Source: Lactobacillales bacterium
GTDB taxonomy: Bacteria > Bacillota > Bacilli > Lactobacillales > Streptococcaceae
DNA length: 64,000 nt
Direction: 5' to 3'
Assembly (NCBI GenBank): GCA_031261175.1
Contig: JAISJW010000008.1
Location: forward strand, 19,712-83,711
Shown here: in pieces, positions 1-8,239 of the stretch
Position numbering within the stretch: the stretch's first letter is position 1
Layout: each line of letters opens with the position of its first letter
The notes under the pieces: model-generated
Database searches by the model: none
The model's input: only the letters and a program-made list of their open reading frames with translations
What the model was told of the DNA's origin: nothing
Made by a program: the position numbers and the translations under genes

Positions 1-1486
1 CTTCAGCATCGCGGAATAAACGTTGAATTTTACGTTCTTCGATCGCGTTACCTTTTTGAACTTCTGAGCCAGCCGTTTCAACTGATTTCACAGTGTGAGC
101 TTTCGACGAACCAGTTGCCCCGCCGACACCATCGCGCCCAGTTGCGCCACCAAACATGATGACAGCATCGCCCGGTAATGGTTTTTCACGACGAACGTGA
201 GTTTTAGGTGCGGCACCAACAACGGCACCGATTTCTAAACGCTTAGCAACGTAGCCAGCATGGAAATATTCTTTAACGTAAGTTGTTGCAAGACCGATTT
301 GGTTCCCGTAAGACGAGTAGCCGTGGGCCGCCCCCTTCGAGATGACTTGTTGAGGTAACTTGCCTTCCATCGTTTCATTCACGGGTTGCAGAATGTTTCC
401 GGCACCGGTGATGCGCATCGCTTGGTAGACGTATGAACGGCCCGAAAGCGGGTCGCGAATTGCCCCGCCGACGCAAGTCGCAGCGCCCCCGAAAGGCTCG
501 ATTTCGGTAGGGTGATTGTGCGTTTCGTTTTTGAACATCAACAGCCAAGTTTCGTTCGTGCCGTCGATATCGACTTCGATTTCGACTGAGCAAGCGTTGA
601 TTTCGTCGGAAACTTCCATGTCGTCAAGGCGACCATTAGCGCGTTCATAGCGGCCGAAGACAGTTGCCATGTCCATCAAGGTTACAGGCTTCGCTTCGCG
701 TTTAAGCTCAGCGCGCATCGCAACGTATTTATCGAAGGTCGATTGCAATTGCGCCTCGAATTTCGACGCGCTGAAATCGATGTTTTTCAGCTCAGTTTCG
801 AACGTCGTGTGGCGGCAGTGGTCCGACCAGTAAGTGTCGAGCACTTTGATTTCCGTTTCGGTCGGGTTGCGTTTGATCGAACGGAAATGTTCTTGGATCA
901 ACAACAGGTCTGCGACTTCCATCGCCATGCCGTTGTCCGCTTTATATTTTTCGAACTCGTGATGAGTCGCATCCAGGAAGAAATCCAAAACGGGAATCGT
1001 TTTGTCAGAACTTGAGAATTCAGCTAGCTCAACGGCTTCCGTGATGTCTTTGAAGCGCGAATCAACCGGGTTAAGAAGGTAGTTCTTAATTTTGTCGAGT
1101 TCAGCCGCATCCACGTCATCGTTGACTAGGTAAAGTTGCGCCGAGTGTACTTTCACGTCGCGGTTTGCTCCTAGAAGGAACAGCGCTTCCTCAGCCGAAG
1201 CCGCGCGCTGGTCGAATTGCCCAGGAAGGGGTTCGATACTAAAAAACGCATATTTCGCCAAATAGGCCTCGATGTCTTCGATCAGCTTGTCGGTCACCTT
1301 TTCGCTGAAGACGTGGGCTTCGGCTTTGGCAAGGATGGCTGCGTCGACGTTGAAGGCATCATAGACTTGCACGAGCTTGATTTCTTTCAGGCTCGATAGC
1401 TGCAAATTATGATTCAACTCGCGTAATAATGCGTGGTCTTTAATTTTAAAATTCGCTTTTTTGGCTACAAAAATTCTCTTGTTCAT
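1..1486 (-). CDS. purL: Phosphoribosylformylglycinamidine synthase, N-terminal part (runs off left edge)
   Basis: FGAM synthase converts FGAR, glutamine and ATP to FGAM in de novo purine synthesis. About 495 codons are visible, starting MNKRIFVAKKANFKI at 1486 behind an AAGGAC ribosome binding site; the rest lies beyond the left edge. The reading frame is open throughout. The N-terminal sequence (RELNHNLQLSSLKEIKLVQVYDAF, given here in part only: VQVYDAF near residue 35), the DTYWSDHCRHTTF block, the FKNETHNHPTEIEPFGGAATCVGG block and the YGNQIGLATTYVKEY stretch match the long single-chain PurL of streptococci and clostridia, about 1240 residues, rather than the PurS/PurQ/PurL type. Purine genes are not otherwise present here. 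Identification is secure; only the C-terminal glutaminase half is unseen. Confidence 0.95.
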   Translation of the reverse strand, partial: MNKRIFVAKKANFKIKDHALLRELNHNLQLSSLKEIKLVQVYDAFNVDAAILAKAEAHVFSEKVTDKLIEDIEAYLAKYAFFSIEPLPGQFDQRAASAEEALFLLGANRDVKVHSAQLYLVNDDVDAAELDKIKNYLLNPVDSRFKDITEAVELAEFSSSDKTIPVLDFFLDATHHEFEKYKADNGMAMEVADLLLIQEHFRSIKRNPTETEIKVLDTYWSDHCRHTTFETELKNIDFSASKFEAQLQSTFDKYVAMRAELKREAKPVTLMDMATVFGRYERANGRLDDMEVSDEINACSVEIEVDIDGTNETWLLMFKNETHNHPTEIEPFGGAATCVGGAIRDPLSGRSYVYQAMRITGAGNILQPVNETMEGKLPQQVISKGAAHGYSSYGNQIGLATTYVKEYFHAGYVAKRLEIGAVVGAAPKTHVRREKPLPGDAVIMFGGATGRDGVGGATGSSKAHTVKSVETAGSEVQKGNAIEERKIQRLFRDAE

Positions 1487-1531
1487 TTTTCGTCCTTTAT
1501 GATATATGAATTTTGAAAATAATACCCTTTA

Positions 1532-1540
1532 ATTTTATCA
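1532..1540 (-). promoter_or_regulatory. Extended -10 promoter of purL
   Basis: On the minus strand the sequence reads TGATAAAAT, an extended -10 element, about 46 bases before the purL start. No convincing -35 and no PurBox (CCGAAC core) was found nearby. Confidence 0.45.
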
Positions 1541-1593
1541 TTTTCCCCCGGATTTTTCAATTTAAGTAGTTAGGATTAAAATTAAATTAAAAA

Positions 1594-1722
1594 GACATGA
1601 ATTTACATAAATTTGGTATGATATGAGCTGATTTCTACCAAATTCATGCACTATACTTTTTATCTTGCATGAATCTGGTAGAAAAAGGGCGATTTCGTAC
1701 GAAATTTATGTGAATTCATGTC
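1594..1722. repeat. 129-bp nested palindrome, element A (pairs with 61356-61484)
   Basis: The outer arms (1594-1614 and 1702-1722) match over 20 of 21 bases, and the inner arms (1632-1650 and 1666-1684) over 18 of 19. The centre is an AT-rich 15-mer. The arms are nearly the same sequence as the element at 61356-61484, which is also 129 bp. The inner arm ends in an inverted copy of the outer terminal word (CATGAATTT / AAATTCATG), so each half can also fold alone. Confidence 0.85.
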
Positions 1723-1746
1723 CCTAAGTCGGTTAGTCTTACAAAC

Positions 1747-1875
1747 CCGCCCTAGATGACAAGATTTTCGGAATTTTGTCCTAATTTTGGCAGTTGAGGG
1801 CGGGTATAAAATCTATACCCGCCCCGAAGTGCCAAAAATCGACCTTTTTTCTAAAAGTCCTGTCATCTAGGGCGG
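1747..1875. repeat. 129-bp nested palindrome, element C1 (pairs with 33056-33184)
   Basis: The outer arms CCGCCCTAGATGACA and TGTCATCTAGGGCGG are perfect over 15 bases. The inner arms TTTTGGCA...GGGCGGG and CCCGCCC...TGCCAAAA flank the centre TATAAAATCTATA. A second copy of the same 129-bp length lies at 33056-33184. It sits just behind the mraY stop and may act as its terminator. Together with element A it fills most of the 395-base gap between mraY and purL. Confidence 0.85.
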
Positions 1876-1881
1876 TTTTGT

Positions 1882-2856
1882 TTATAATGCGATCGCAATT
1901 ACGACCGCGATGGCTGAAGCTACTAGTCCGACGCCCCAGAAAACGAAATTGATTTTCCATTCCGACCAACCGACCATCTCGAAGTGGTGGTGGACCGGCG
2001 ACATTTTGAAAATACGGTTACCCGTGCGTTTGAAATGCCCGACCTGAATCATCACGCTCAGCGTTTCCAAGATATAAACCAGACCAATCAAAAGCAAAGT
2101 CCACTCCTGATTCAGCAAAACCGAAATCCCGGCAAGTAAAGCCCCTAACGACAGCGAACCAACGTCACCCATAAAGATTTTCGCCGGTTTGTGGTTGAAC
2201 ACTAAGAATCCGGCAAGCGAAGCCACAACTGTCAGACAGAACACAGCGATATTGTGCTGCCCTTGGTGCACAGCAATTATAGCATAAGCCCCAAAACTAA
2301 TGATTCCCAAGCCGCCAACCAAGCCGTCAAGCCCGTCCGTCAAGTTGACCGCATTCGAGAATCCGTTAATCCAAATCGTCACAAACGCAATCGCTATCAA
2401 CGTAATCAAAACATTCGACCAACCGAAAATCCACAGATTATCGCGCTGCGCGTTGAAATAAATCAGCAACGCGAAACCTAAACCGCCGATCAACTGACCG
2501 ACAAACTTCTGTCCACTTGTCAACCCTAAATTCCGGCGCAGCACGACTTTGATAAAGTCATCTAAAAATCCAATCACGCCGAACACAACCGCCAACGCCA
2601 TCAGCGGCCACACGCCCCAAGTCTTATCCGAACGAACGAAATAATCGAACAGCGTTGTCACCAAGATAGCAACCATAAAAATCGCGCCACCCATCGTCGG
2701 TGTCCCCGATTTCACTTGGTGCCAAGCCGGCCCCTCATCACGAATCTCCTGACCGCGCTTCAACTTCACCATCCACATAATGAACAGCGGCATCAAAATG
2801 ACCGTCAGCAGAAACGAAATCAACATCGTAAAAATCACAACTATTGTAAAATTCAT
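1882..2856 (-). CDS. mraY: Phospho-N-acetylmuramoyl-pentapeptide transferase
   Basis: MraY moves phospho-MurNAc-pentapeptide from UDP to undecaprenyl phosphate and so makes lipid I at the inner face of the membrane. The 324 residues form about ten membrane segments. The family motifs are present: GTPTMGG near residue 50, DDFIK near 100, NLTDGLDGL near 170, FNHKPAKIFMGDVGSL near 220 and the VHHHFE histidine motif near 290. The length is normal. The start has an AGTAGGAG ribosome binding site. It follows pbpX by 39 bases and is probably in its operon, the usual Bacillota dcw arrangement, although ftsL and mraW are missing upstream. Confidence 0.97.
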   Translation of the reverse strand: MNFTIVVIFTMLISFLLTVILMPLFIMWMVKLKRGQEIRDEGPAWHQVKSGTPTMGGAIFMVAILVTTLFDYFVRSDKTWGVWPLMALAVVFGVIGFLDDFIKVVLRRNLGLTSGQKFVGQLIGGLGFALLIYFNAQRDNLWIFGWSNVLITLIAIAFVTIWINGFSNAVNLTDGLDGLVGGLGIISFGAYAIIAVHQGQHNIAVFCLTVVASLAGFLVFNHKPAKIFMGDVGSLSLGALLAGISVLLNQEWTLLLIGLVYILETLSVMIQVGHFKRTGNRIFKMSPVHHHFEMVGWSEWKINFVFWGVGLVASAIAVVIAIAL

Positions 2857-2895
2857 AAATTACTCCTACTTGCCCGGCGCGTAGCGCCAAGCCCT

Positions 2896-5091
2896 TTACT
2901 TGCCAAGCACGACGCTCAGCACTTCATCTTTATCGAACTCGGTCGCGTACGGAATACTCTGCCCCGTCACGAGCCCGTCGCCCACAAACACCACCTTGAT
3001 CCGCAGGAAGTCACACACGCTCTTGACCTCCTCCTTCGTCCAATCCGTCATATCCGGCAGCGTCCGATTCCCGTCCGTAAACAGGAAAATCTTCTGATTG
3101 ACCTTCGCCTTTTTGTCGCCCGGCTTGAGCGACTGATTGATAATCGACGTCCCGTTCCCGATCACAACCGGGTGGAGCAGAGCCTGGCGGGCAAGTATCT
3201 GCGCGTCATTGTTCGACTTGCCGATATAGTTCCCAACGTCAGCCTTCGCCGCCGTGCTATAAGCGTTGGTCGCGAACGCGAACTCGTCCTCCGCGGCACC
3301 ACTCTCGTAGGCGGCCTGCACGATCGGATTCGCCACCGAGGCCATACAGCCCCGCGTGTCGTAATTCTTCGGCAGTTTGCACGTCAGGAAGAAGACGTAC
3401 TGCGGATCCTCCGTCGGAAAAATCTCGACGAACGAATACAGGTAATTCCCGTGAGGCAAGTAACCACCGTGGTTCTCATCGGCAACTTCGGCCGTCCCAG
3501 TCTTCGCCGAAGCGTGGAAACCGTTCGTTACGTAGTTGCTATAACCTGTCCCGTAATATTGGTCCTCGATCGTTCCGCGCATGATATCGAGCAGCTTCGC
3601 CGTCGTTTCAGCCGTCACCGGATGGCCCAGCGACTCAGGTGCGTAAACTTTTTCCTTACCCGTAATCGGGTCAACATATTTCTTGATAAAATGCGGTTCA
3701 AGCATTTCGCCTTGGTTGGCGATCGCCGTGAACCCGCGCAACATCTGCATCGTCGTCACTGTGATCCCTTGACCGTAGGCTGACATCGCCATATCGACCG
3801 GGTTCTGGAATTTCGGCAATTTCCCGCTTCCTTCGCCGAACAAACCAACATTCGTCGCCGTTCCAAACTCGAAACGTTTCAAGGAATTCGGCCACATCAT
3901 CTCGTCCTGAGCCCGCATGCGTTGTTCAAGAGTTACCATCCCGACGTTTGACGAGTTGGTCAGGGCCTGCGCAAACGTCAGCATCCCTTTACCATTATCC
4001 CAGTCCTTGATGGTTCTATCTTCGACGTTGATTTTCCCCGAAAGGAATCGTTCCTGATCGTTAAAAATATTATTCTGGATCGCCGTCGCCATCGTGAACA
4101 CCTTCATCGTCGACCCTGGCTCGTATGCATCCGACGTCTGCAGCGTGCGCCACATCGTGTTCTCGTCGAGTCCCTCTTTGTTATCGGGGTTGAAAGTCGG
4201 GCGTTGAACCATGGCAAGTATCGCCCCAGTTTTCGCCGACATCAGAACACCCGTCATATTTTCGGGCGTGTATTTTTCACAGCTCGCTTCGATTAAACCT
4301 TCGAGCATATTTTGCAGTTTTGAGTCGATCGTCGTGTAGATGTCTTGGCCATCAACGGCATTTTTCGTTTCACTCGAGCTTCCAGGTAATTCATTCCCGT
4401 ATTTGTCAACGGAGCGGACAATTGCCCCGTCCTTCCCGGCGAGGATGGTGTTGTATGACGCCTCGATGCCGAGCGTGCCGGAGATTTTGTTTTCTTCGTT
4501 TTTGATGTAGCCGATGAGGTGCGTCGCGAAGATGCCGTTCGGGTAGCTGCGGGCGGGGTTATCGGTGAAGACAATCCCTTTGATGTTCGCGTTTTTGAGC
4601 GCCGTTTCGAGCATTTTTTTCTGCTCGAAAGTGATGTTTTTCGCCGCCGTTCCGAACTCGACTTGGTACGCATCAGCCTTCGCTTCTTGCAGGTTTTTCA
4701 TGATTTTATCGGTTTCAACGCCGAGCACGTTCGTCATCACTTGGGCGAACGTGTAGTATTGATCTTTTTGGAGATATAGCGGTTTTCCGTGACCGTCGAT
4801 GTATTTCGTCGAGATGATCGCAACCACGTTATACGTGCGCGTTTCCTCAGCAATCGGATTTTCGTTGCGGTCGTAAATCGTGCCGCGCGGTGCCTTCATC
4901 GGAATTTCACGCGTATATTGCTCTTTCGCAAGCTTCGTCAAATCCTGCCCATAAGCCGAATTGGTCGCCGCAATCAACGTCACGCGCACAACAATTGTCA
5001 GCATTATCAAGATCATCGCGACGATCATCAACTTCGAGAACGCCTGCCTCGAAGAGGCGACTTGCCCTCTTTTGTCCTTCTTTTTTTTCAT
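2896..5091 (-). CDS. pbpX: Penicillin-binding protein 2X-type transpeptidase with C-terminal PASTA domain
   Basis: A class B penicillin-binding protein, which cross-links peptidoglycan at the division septum. The 731 residues show a short basic cytoplasmic tail, one membrane anchor at about residues 20-45, a dimerisation domain beginning at the APRGTIYDRN motif, and the transpeptidase domain. The active-site motifs are GSTMK (SxxK), SSN (SxN) and AKTGTA (KTG). At least one PASTA module forms the C-terminus. mraY follows directly. pflA lies divergently upstream, so the usual mraW-ftsL genes are absent and pbpX starts the unit. On the minus strand a TATAAT box lies in the 5092-5197 gap. The family is certain; the exact orthology to Pbp2x rests on gene order and PASTA. 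Confidence 0.93.
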   Translation of the reverse strand: MKKKKDKRGQVASSRQAFSKLMIVAMILIMLTIVVRVTLIAATNSAYGQDLTKLAKEQYTREIPMKAPRGTIYDRNENPIAEETRTYNVVAIISTKYIDGHGKPLYLQKDQYYTFAQVMTNVLGVETDKIMKNLQEAKADAYQVEFGTAAKNITFEQKKMLETALKNANIKGIVFTDNPARSYPNGIFATHLIGYIKNEENKISGTLGIEASYNTILAGKDGAIVRSVDKYGNELPGSSSETKNAVDGQDIYTTIDSKLQNMLEGLIEASCEKYTPENMTGVLMSAKTGAILAMVQRPTFNPDNKEGLDENTMWRTLQTSDAYEPGSTMKVFTMATAIQNNIFNDQERFLSGKINVEDRTIKDWDNGKGMLTFAQALTNSSNVGMVTLEQRMRAQDEMMWPNSLKRFEFGTATNVGLFGEGSGKLPKFQNPVDMAMSAYGQGITVTTMQMLRGFTAIANQGEMLEPHFIKKYVDPITGKEKVYAPESLGHPVTAETTAKLLDIMRGTIEDQYYGTGYSNYVTNGFHASAKTGTAEVADENHGGYLPHGNYLYSFVEIFPTEDPQYVFFLTCKLPKNYDTRGCMASVANPIVQAAYESGAAEDEFAFATNAYSTAAKADVGNYIGKSNNDAQILARQALLHPVVIGNGTSIINQSLKPGDKKAKVNQKIFLFTDGNRTLPDMTDWTKEEVKSVCDFLRIKVVFVGDGLVTGQSIPYATEFDKDEVLSVVLGK

Positions 5092-5162
5092 ATATATTGG
5101 CCATTTCTAAACGCAGTTTTTGTTAGAGTTAATTATACCTTAATGCGCGCGAGTTTTCAACC

Positions 5163-5198
5163 TTGCGTTACTTCAAAAATGGTGTTAAAATTACCTTA
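5163..5198 (+). promoter_or_regulatory. Probable leaderless promoter of pflA
   Basis: TTGCGT (5163-5168), 17 bases, then TAAAAT (5186-5191). The ATG of pflA begins seven bases past the -10, where transcription should start. No Shine-Dalgarno sequence precedes the ATG, so the mRNA is probably leaderless. Confidence 0.55.
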
Positions 5199-5932
5199 TG
5201 ACAGAAATTAAAGGTTTAATCCACTCAACAGAAAGTTTCGCCAGCGCCGACGGCCCGGGAGTCCGTTTTTTGATTTTCTTCCAGGGCTGCCCTTTGCGCT
5301 GCGCGTTTTGCCACAACCGCGACACCTGGGCTCTCAAGAACCCTAAGGCAAGTCTGCGCTCCGCCGGCGAATTGCTCGACGAAGCGCAAAAATACCAGGA
5401 CTACTGGGGCGACAAAGGCGGCATCACCATTAGCGGTGGCGAACCGATGCTCCAGATGGATTTCTTGGTTGAATTATTGCGCGAGGCTAAGAAACGCGGG
5501 ATTCACACGACGGTCGACACGAGCGGGGCGATGTTTAGCCCAACTCACGAATTATTAGATGAGATGCTTTCCTATACGGATTTGATTATGCTCGACCTTA
5601 AAGATATTCGCGATGACGCGCATCGTAAATTGACCGGTTCAACTAACGCTAATATTTTAGAGTTCGCGAAGTACTTGAGTTCAGTCGGTCAACCGGTTTG
5701 GATTCGTCACGTTCTCGTTCCTGAAGGAAGTGATGATGACGCGCAACTTGCCGAACTTCGGGCTTTTCTCGATACGCTTGATAATGTGGAACGCGTTGAT
5801 GTTTTGCCTTATCACACTTTGGGAAAATATAAATGGGATGAGCTCGGCGAGCCATACCCTTTGGAAGGAATCACGTCGCCAACGAAAGAACGCGTTGAAA
5901 ACGCACAGTCTATTTTGAATTGTTCAAATTAA
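5198..5932 (+). CDS. pflA: Pyruvate formate-lyase activating enzyme
   Basis: A radical-SAM enzyme that installs the glycyl radical on pyruvate formate-lyase under anaerobic conditions. The 244 residues carry the cluster motif CPLRCAFCHN (Cx3Cx2C) near residue 31, the glycine-rich ISGGEPMLQ stretch near 80 and the DLKD and LPYH motifs further on. The length is normal. The target gene pflB is not in the window, so the activase is transcribed alone. The start codon has no ribosome binding site and sits at the predicted transcription start. A 49-bp perfect-arm hairpin overlaps the stop codon. Confidence 0.95.
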   Translation: MTEIKGLIHSTESFASADGPGVRFLIFFQGCPLRCAFCHNRDTWALKNPKASLRSAGELLDEAQKYQDYWGDKGGITISGGEPMLQMDFLVELLREAKKRGIHTTVDTSGAMFSPTHELLDEMLSYTDLIMLDLKDIRDDAHRKLTGSTNANILEFAKYLSSVGQPVWIRHVLVPEGSDDDAQLAELRAFLDTLDNVERVDVLPYHTLGKYKWDELGEPYPLEGITSPTKERVENAQSILNCSN

Positions 5933-5979
5933 TGCGTTTTTGGGACATTTCAGAGTTCGAAATGTCCCAAAAACGCATT
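5931..5979. repeat. 49-bp palindrome K behind pflA
   Basis: Two perfect 21-base arms (AATGCGTTTTTGGGACATTTC and its complement) around a 7-base loop. It overlaps the pflA stop. There is no clean T-tract, so termination is possible but unproven. Confidence 0.8.
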
Positions 5980-6015
5980 AAAGTGAACAATCTAATTTTA
6001 TAAGGTGGTAAAGCA

Positions 6016-6630
6016 ATGAAAATCAATCATAATACTGACGAACTTGTGTCGGACATGGCCGATGGAATTAAATTTCTTGAACCGTTAGAATCAGGCGTAA
6101 CTATTTTTGGGAGCGCGCGAACTAAACACGATGACCCCTACTATTTAGCGACGGTTGAACTAGCCGGAAAAATTGCCGAGGGCGGCCTACCTGTCTACAC
6201 AGGTGGCGGTGACGGTATCATGGGGGCAGCGAATAAAGGTGCGTTTGAGGCTGGCGGGAAATCTTACGGTTTAAATATCGTTTTACCACACGAGCAAGCT
6301 TTGAATCCTTACACGACGGCAAATCACACTTTCGATTATTTCTATTCGCGTAAATTCTGCTTGGTTCACGCAGCTAAAGCTGTTGTTTGTATGCCTGGTG
6401 GTTTCGGAACGCTCGATGAATTAAGTGACGTTTTGGATTTAATTAAAACCGATAAGTTACCAAAAATTCCCGTGATTTTATTCGACCGAAAATTCTGGAC
6501 GCCGTTTCACGAGATGGTCAAAGACGCGTTCGAGGCCTACCACATGATCGACGAACATGACGAAGATATCTACAACATCGTCGATACCGTCGAGGAAGCT
6601 TTAGAAATTATATTTAAAAAAGGAGCCTAG
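6016..6630 (+). CDS. LOG-family (TIGR00730) nucleoside 5'-monophosphate phosphoribohydrolase-like protein
   Basis: The LOG family releases the base from nucleoside monophosphates, best known for cytokinin ribotides; the bacterial substrate is often unknown. The 204 residues form one Rossmann-like domain with GSAR near residue 33, the TGGGDGIMGAANKGA stretch near 63 and the diagnostic PGGFGTLDE motif near 130. The start has a GGTGG-type ribosome binding site. It stands between the hairpin behind pflA and the convergent Nudix gene, with stop codons one base apart. Older databases call such proteins lysine decarboxylases, which the motif does not support. Confidence 0.85.
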   Translation: MKINHNTDELVSDMADGIKFLEPLESGVTIFGSARTKHDDPYYLATVELAGKIAEGGLPVYTGGGDGIMGAANKGAFEAGGKSYGLNIVLPHEQALNPYTTANHTFDYFYSRKFCLVHAAKAVVCMPGGFGTLDELSDVLDLIKTDKLPKIPVILFDRKFWTPFHEMVKDAFEAYHMIDEHDEDIYNIVDTVEEALEIIFKKGA

Positions 6631-6644
6631 CTTAGGCCCCTTTT
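6616..6644. terminator. Bidirectional terminator between LOG and Nudix genes
   Basis: A hairpin (AAGGAGCCTA / TTAGGCCCCTT) flanked by an A-run and a T-run overlaps the ends of both convergent genes and can work in both directions. Confidence 0.75.
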
Positions 6645-7030
6645 ATTATGTCATTTAAGATGTCAGGTTTAAGCACTAAATTTTCTTTAGGTACCCATGC
6701 TAATTTTTGTTCTTCAAAGTCAACGGCGCCTGAATTTAAGTCGTAAGAATCTGGTGTTCCGCGATATAAAAATAAAATTTCGTGCGTGTTTCCGTAAAAA
6801 TTTTCAATCACGCGAACCTGTTCAATTTCGGTTAAATAAAGCCCTGTTTCTTCGAAAATTTCGCGTCGCACTGCATCGTGACTGTCTTCGCCGAGCTCGA
6901 CTCTACCGCCGGGGAGACTTGCCAAACCGCTTTTTCCGATCGAAGTGAGGATTTCGCCTGCGGGGTTTTCGATGATGGCGCAGCAACGGATGTTGAGGCG
7001 GCCACCGGGTAATTCGATTGTTAAATTCAT
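6632..7030 (-). CDS. Nudix hydrolase, substrate unknown
   Basis: Nudix enzymes cleave nucleoside diphosphates linked to another group. The 132 residues contain a complete Nudix box, GGRVELGEDSHDAVRREIFE followed by ETGLYL, at about residues 40-65, with the catalytic REIFEE helix intact. The protein is a single domain of typical small size. GGAGGG precedes the start by a good distance. The sequence does not fix the substrate. It is convergent to the LOG gene and divergent from the SPFH gene. Confidence 0.85.
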   Translation of the reverse strand: MNLTIELPGGRLNIRCCAIIENPAGEILTSIGKSGLASLPGGRVELGEDSHDAVRREIFEETGLYLTEIEQVRVIENFYGNTHEILFLYRGTPDSYDLNSGAVDFEEQKLAWVPKENLVLKPDILNDIIKGA

Positions 7031-7106
7031 AATTTTTCCCTCCAGGTATATACAAAAAATTCGCGAGCGTATATAATAAGCATATCACATTTAGGAGGCA
7101 AAAACA

Positions 7107-8063
7107 ATGTCAACAATTAATCCGCAAATCGGCGGGCAGGGCGGCTACCGTCCGCAGCAACAACGCTACTCGGCGCCGAACCCATATCAAACTAAAATGG
7201 AATTCAACGGCTGGATTTTCGTCGTGCGTCAACAGACTGTCGCGATTATCGAACGTCTTGGGCGTTTCCAAAAAATCGAAGAACCAGGAATTCACGTCCG
7301 CATTCCTTTCGTTGACCGCGTGGCAACTCGCGTGAAACTGCAAGTGATGCAAGCTGATTTCGTGATCGAAAGCAAGTCGAAAGACAACGTGTTCGTGCAG
7401 GCAGCTGTCAGCGTGCAATACCGCGTCGACAAAACGCGCATCAAGGAAGCTTACTATGAGTTGAGCAATCCAGTTGCACAGCTGAAAGCTTACGTCGAAG
7501 ATGCGATTCGCGCTTCGATTCCGAAGCTTACAGTCGACGAAGTGTTCGAGCGCAAAGACGACGTGGCGAACGAGGTTAACCGTCTGATTTCTGAAGAGAT
7601 GTCAACTTACGGTTGGTCAATCGTGCGCACGCTGATTACGACTATCGAACCCGACCAAAAAGTTAAGGATTCAATGAACGAAATCAATGCGGCTCAACGT
7701 CAACGCGCTGCCGCTCAAGAGTTGGCTGAAGCTGACCGCATCCGCATCGTAACTAAGGCGAAAGCTGAAGCTGAGCAAGCCGAGCTTCAAGGGGTCGGTC
7801 TTGCCAACCAACGTAAAGCGATCGTTAACGGTCTGAGCGAGTCGTTCGATGAACTTCGCAACTCAGGTCTAGACGAACAATCTATCTTAAGCGTTTTGCT
7901 AGCTAACCAATATATGGATACGCTGAACAAATTCGCTGATGGCGGTAACGGAACGGTGTTCCTACCTTCAAGTCCGAGCGGCATCGAGGATATCCGCACT
8001 GAAATCATGAGTTCGATTGTCGGCAGCCATAAAGCAGCTGGTGCTTGCGCTCCGAAAGAATAA
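7107..8063 (+). CDS. SPFH/band-7 (stomatin-prohibitin) family protein
   Basis: SPFH proteins form membrane-associated scaffolds. The 318 residues start with a Gln/Tyr-rich, disordered-looking 30-residue tail, then a short hydrophobic stretch (FNGWIFVVRQQTVAIIERLG) and the band-7 domain to about residue 190, followed by an Ala/Glu-rich coiled coil (AAQRQRAAAQELAEADRI) and a C-terminal tail ending in CAPKE. The hydrophobic segment is weak, so attachment may be peripheral. AGGAGG lies nine bases before the start. No NfeD-type partner is adjacent. It is transcribed alone, with a strong terminator behind it. Confidence 0.88.
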   Translation: MSTINPQIGGQGGYRPQQQRYSAPNPYQTKMEFNGWIFVVRQQTVAIIERLGRFQKIEEPGIHVRIPFVDRVATRVKLQVMQADFVIESKSKDNVFVQAAVSVQYRVDKTRIKEAYYELSNPVAQLKAYVEDAIRASIPKLTVDEVFERKDDVANEVNRLISEEMSTYGWSIVRTLITTIEPDQKVKDSMNEINAAQRQRAAAQELAEADRIRIVTKAKAEAEQAELQGVGLANQRKAIVNGLSESFDELRNSGLDEQSILSVLLANQYMDTLNKFADGGNGTVFLPSSPSGIEDIRTEIMSSIVGSHKAAGACAPKE

Positions 8064-8070
8064 TTCACAA

Positions 8071-8116
8071 GAGCAGGTACATCATTTTTATGGTGTACCT
8101 GCCCTTTTTTTTTTTT
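8071..8116 (+). terminator. Terminator of the SPFH gene
   Basis: The stem GCAGGTACA / TGTACCTGC is followed by a run of twelve T. Confidence 0.9.
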
Positions 8117-8181
8117 GCGAGTATAAACTCGCGTTTTTTTCGTGAAAATCAACCTTTTTTCACGAGTTTATACTCGCAAAA
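8113..8181. repeat. 69-bp palindrome F
   Basis: The 19-base arms TTTTGCGAGTATAAACTCG and its perfect complement enclose a smaller inverted repeat (CGTGAAAA / TTTTCACG). It starts in the T-run of the preceding terminator and lies between two convergent genes. Confidence 0.8.
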
Positions 8182-8203
8182 GTCTAAACCGCGTTTTAAG
8201 TGC

Positions 8204-8236
8204 AAAAAAACAAGCCTCCCGCGAGGGAGACTTGCC
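8204..8236 (-). terminator. Terminator of tig, containing a GGCAAGT word
   Basis: On the minus strand GGCAAGTCTCCC, a short loop and GGGAGGCTTG are followed by seven T. The stem contains the over-represented 7-mer. Confidence 0.85.
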
Positions 8237-8239
8237 GAA

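Noticed and set aside
1487-1593. PurBox before purL
   Set aside because: The closest match, ATCCGGGGG, lacks the CCGAAC core and flanking AT pattern.
2716-3783. Long plus-strand ORF (355 codons) opposite pbpX and mraY
   Set aside because: Arg/His-rich composition typical of an antisense shadow; it lies inside two well-supported genes and has no ribosome binding site.
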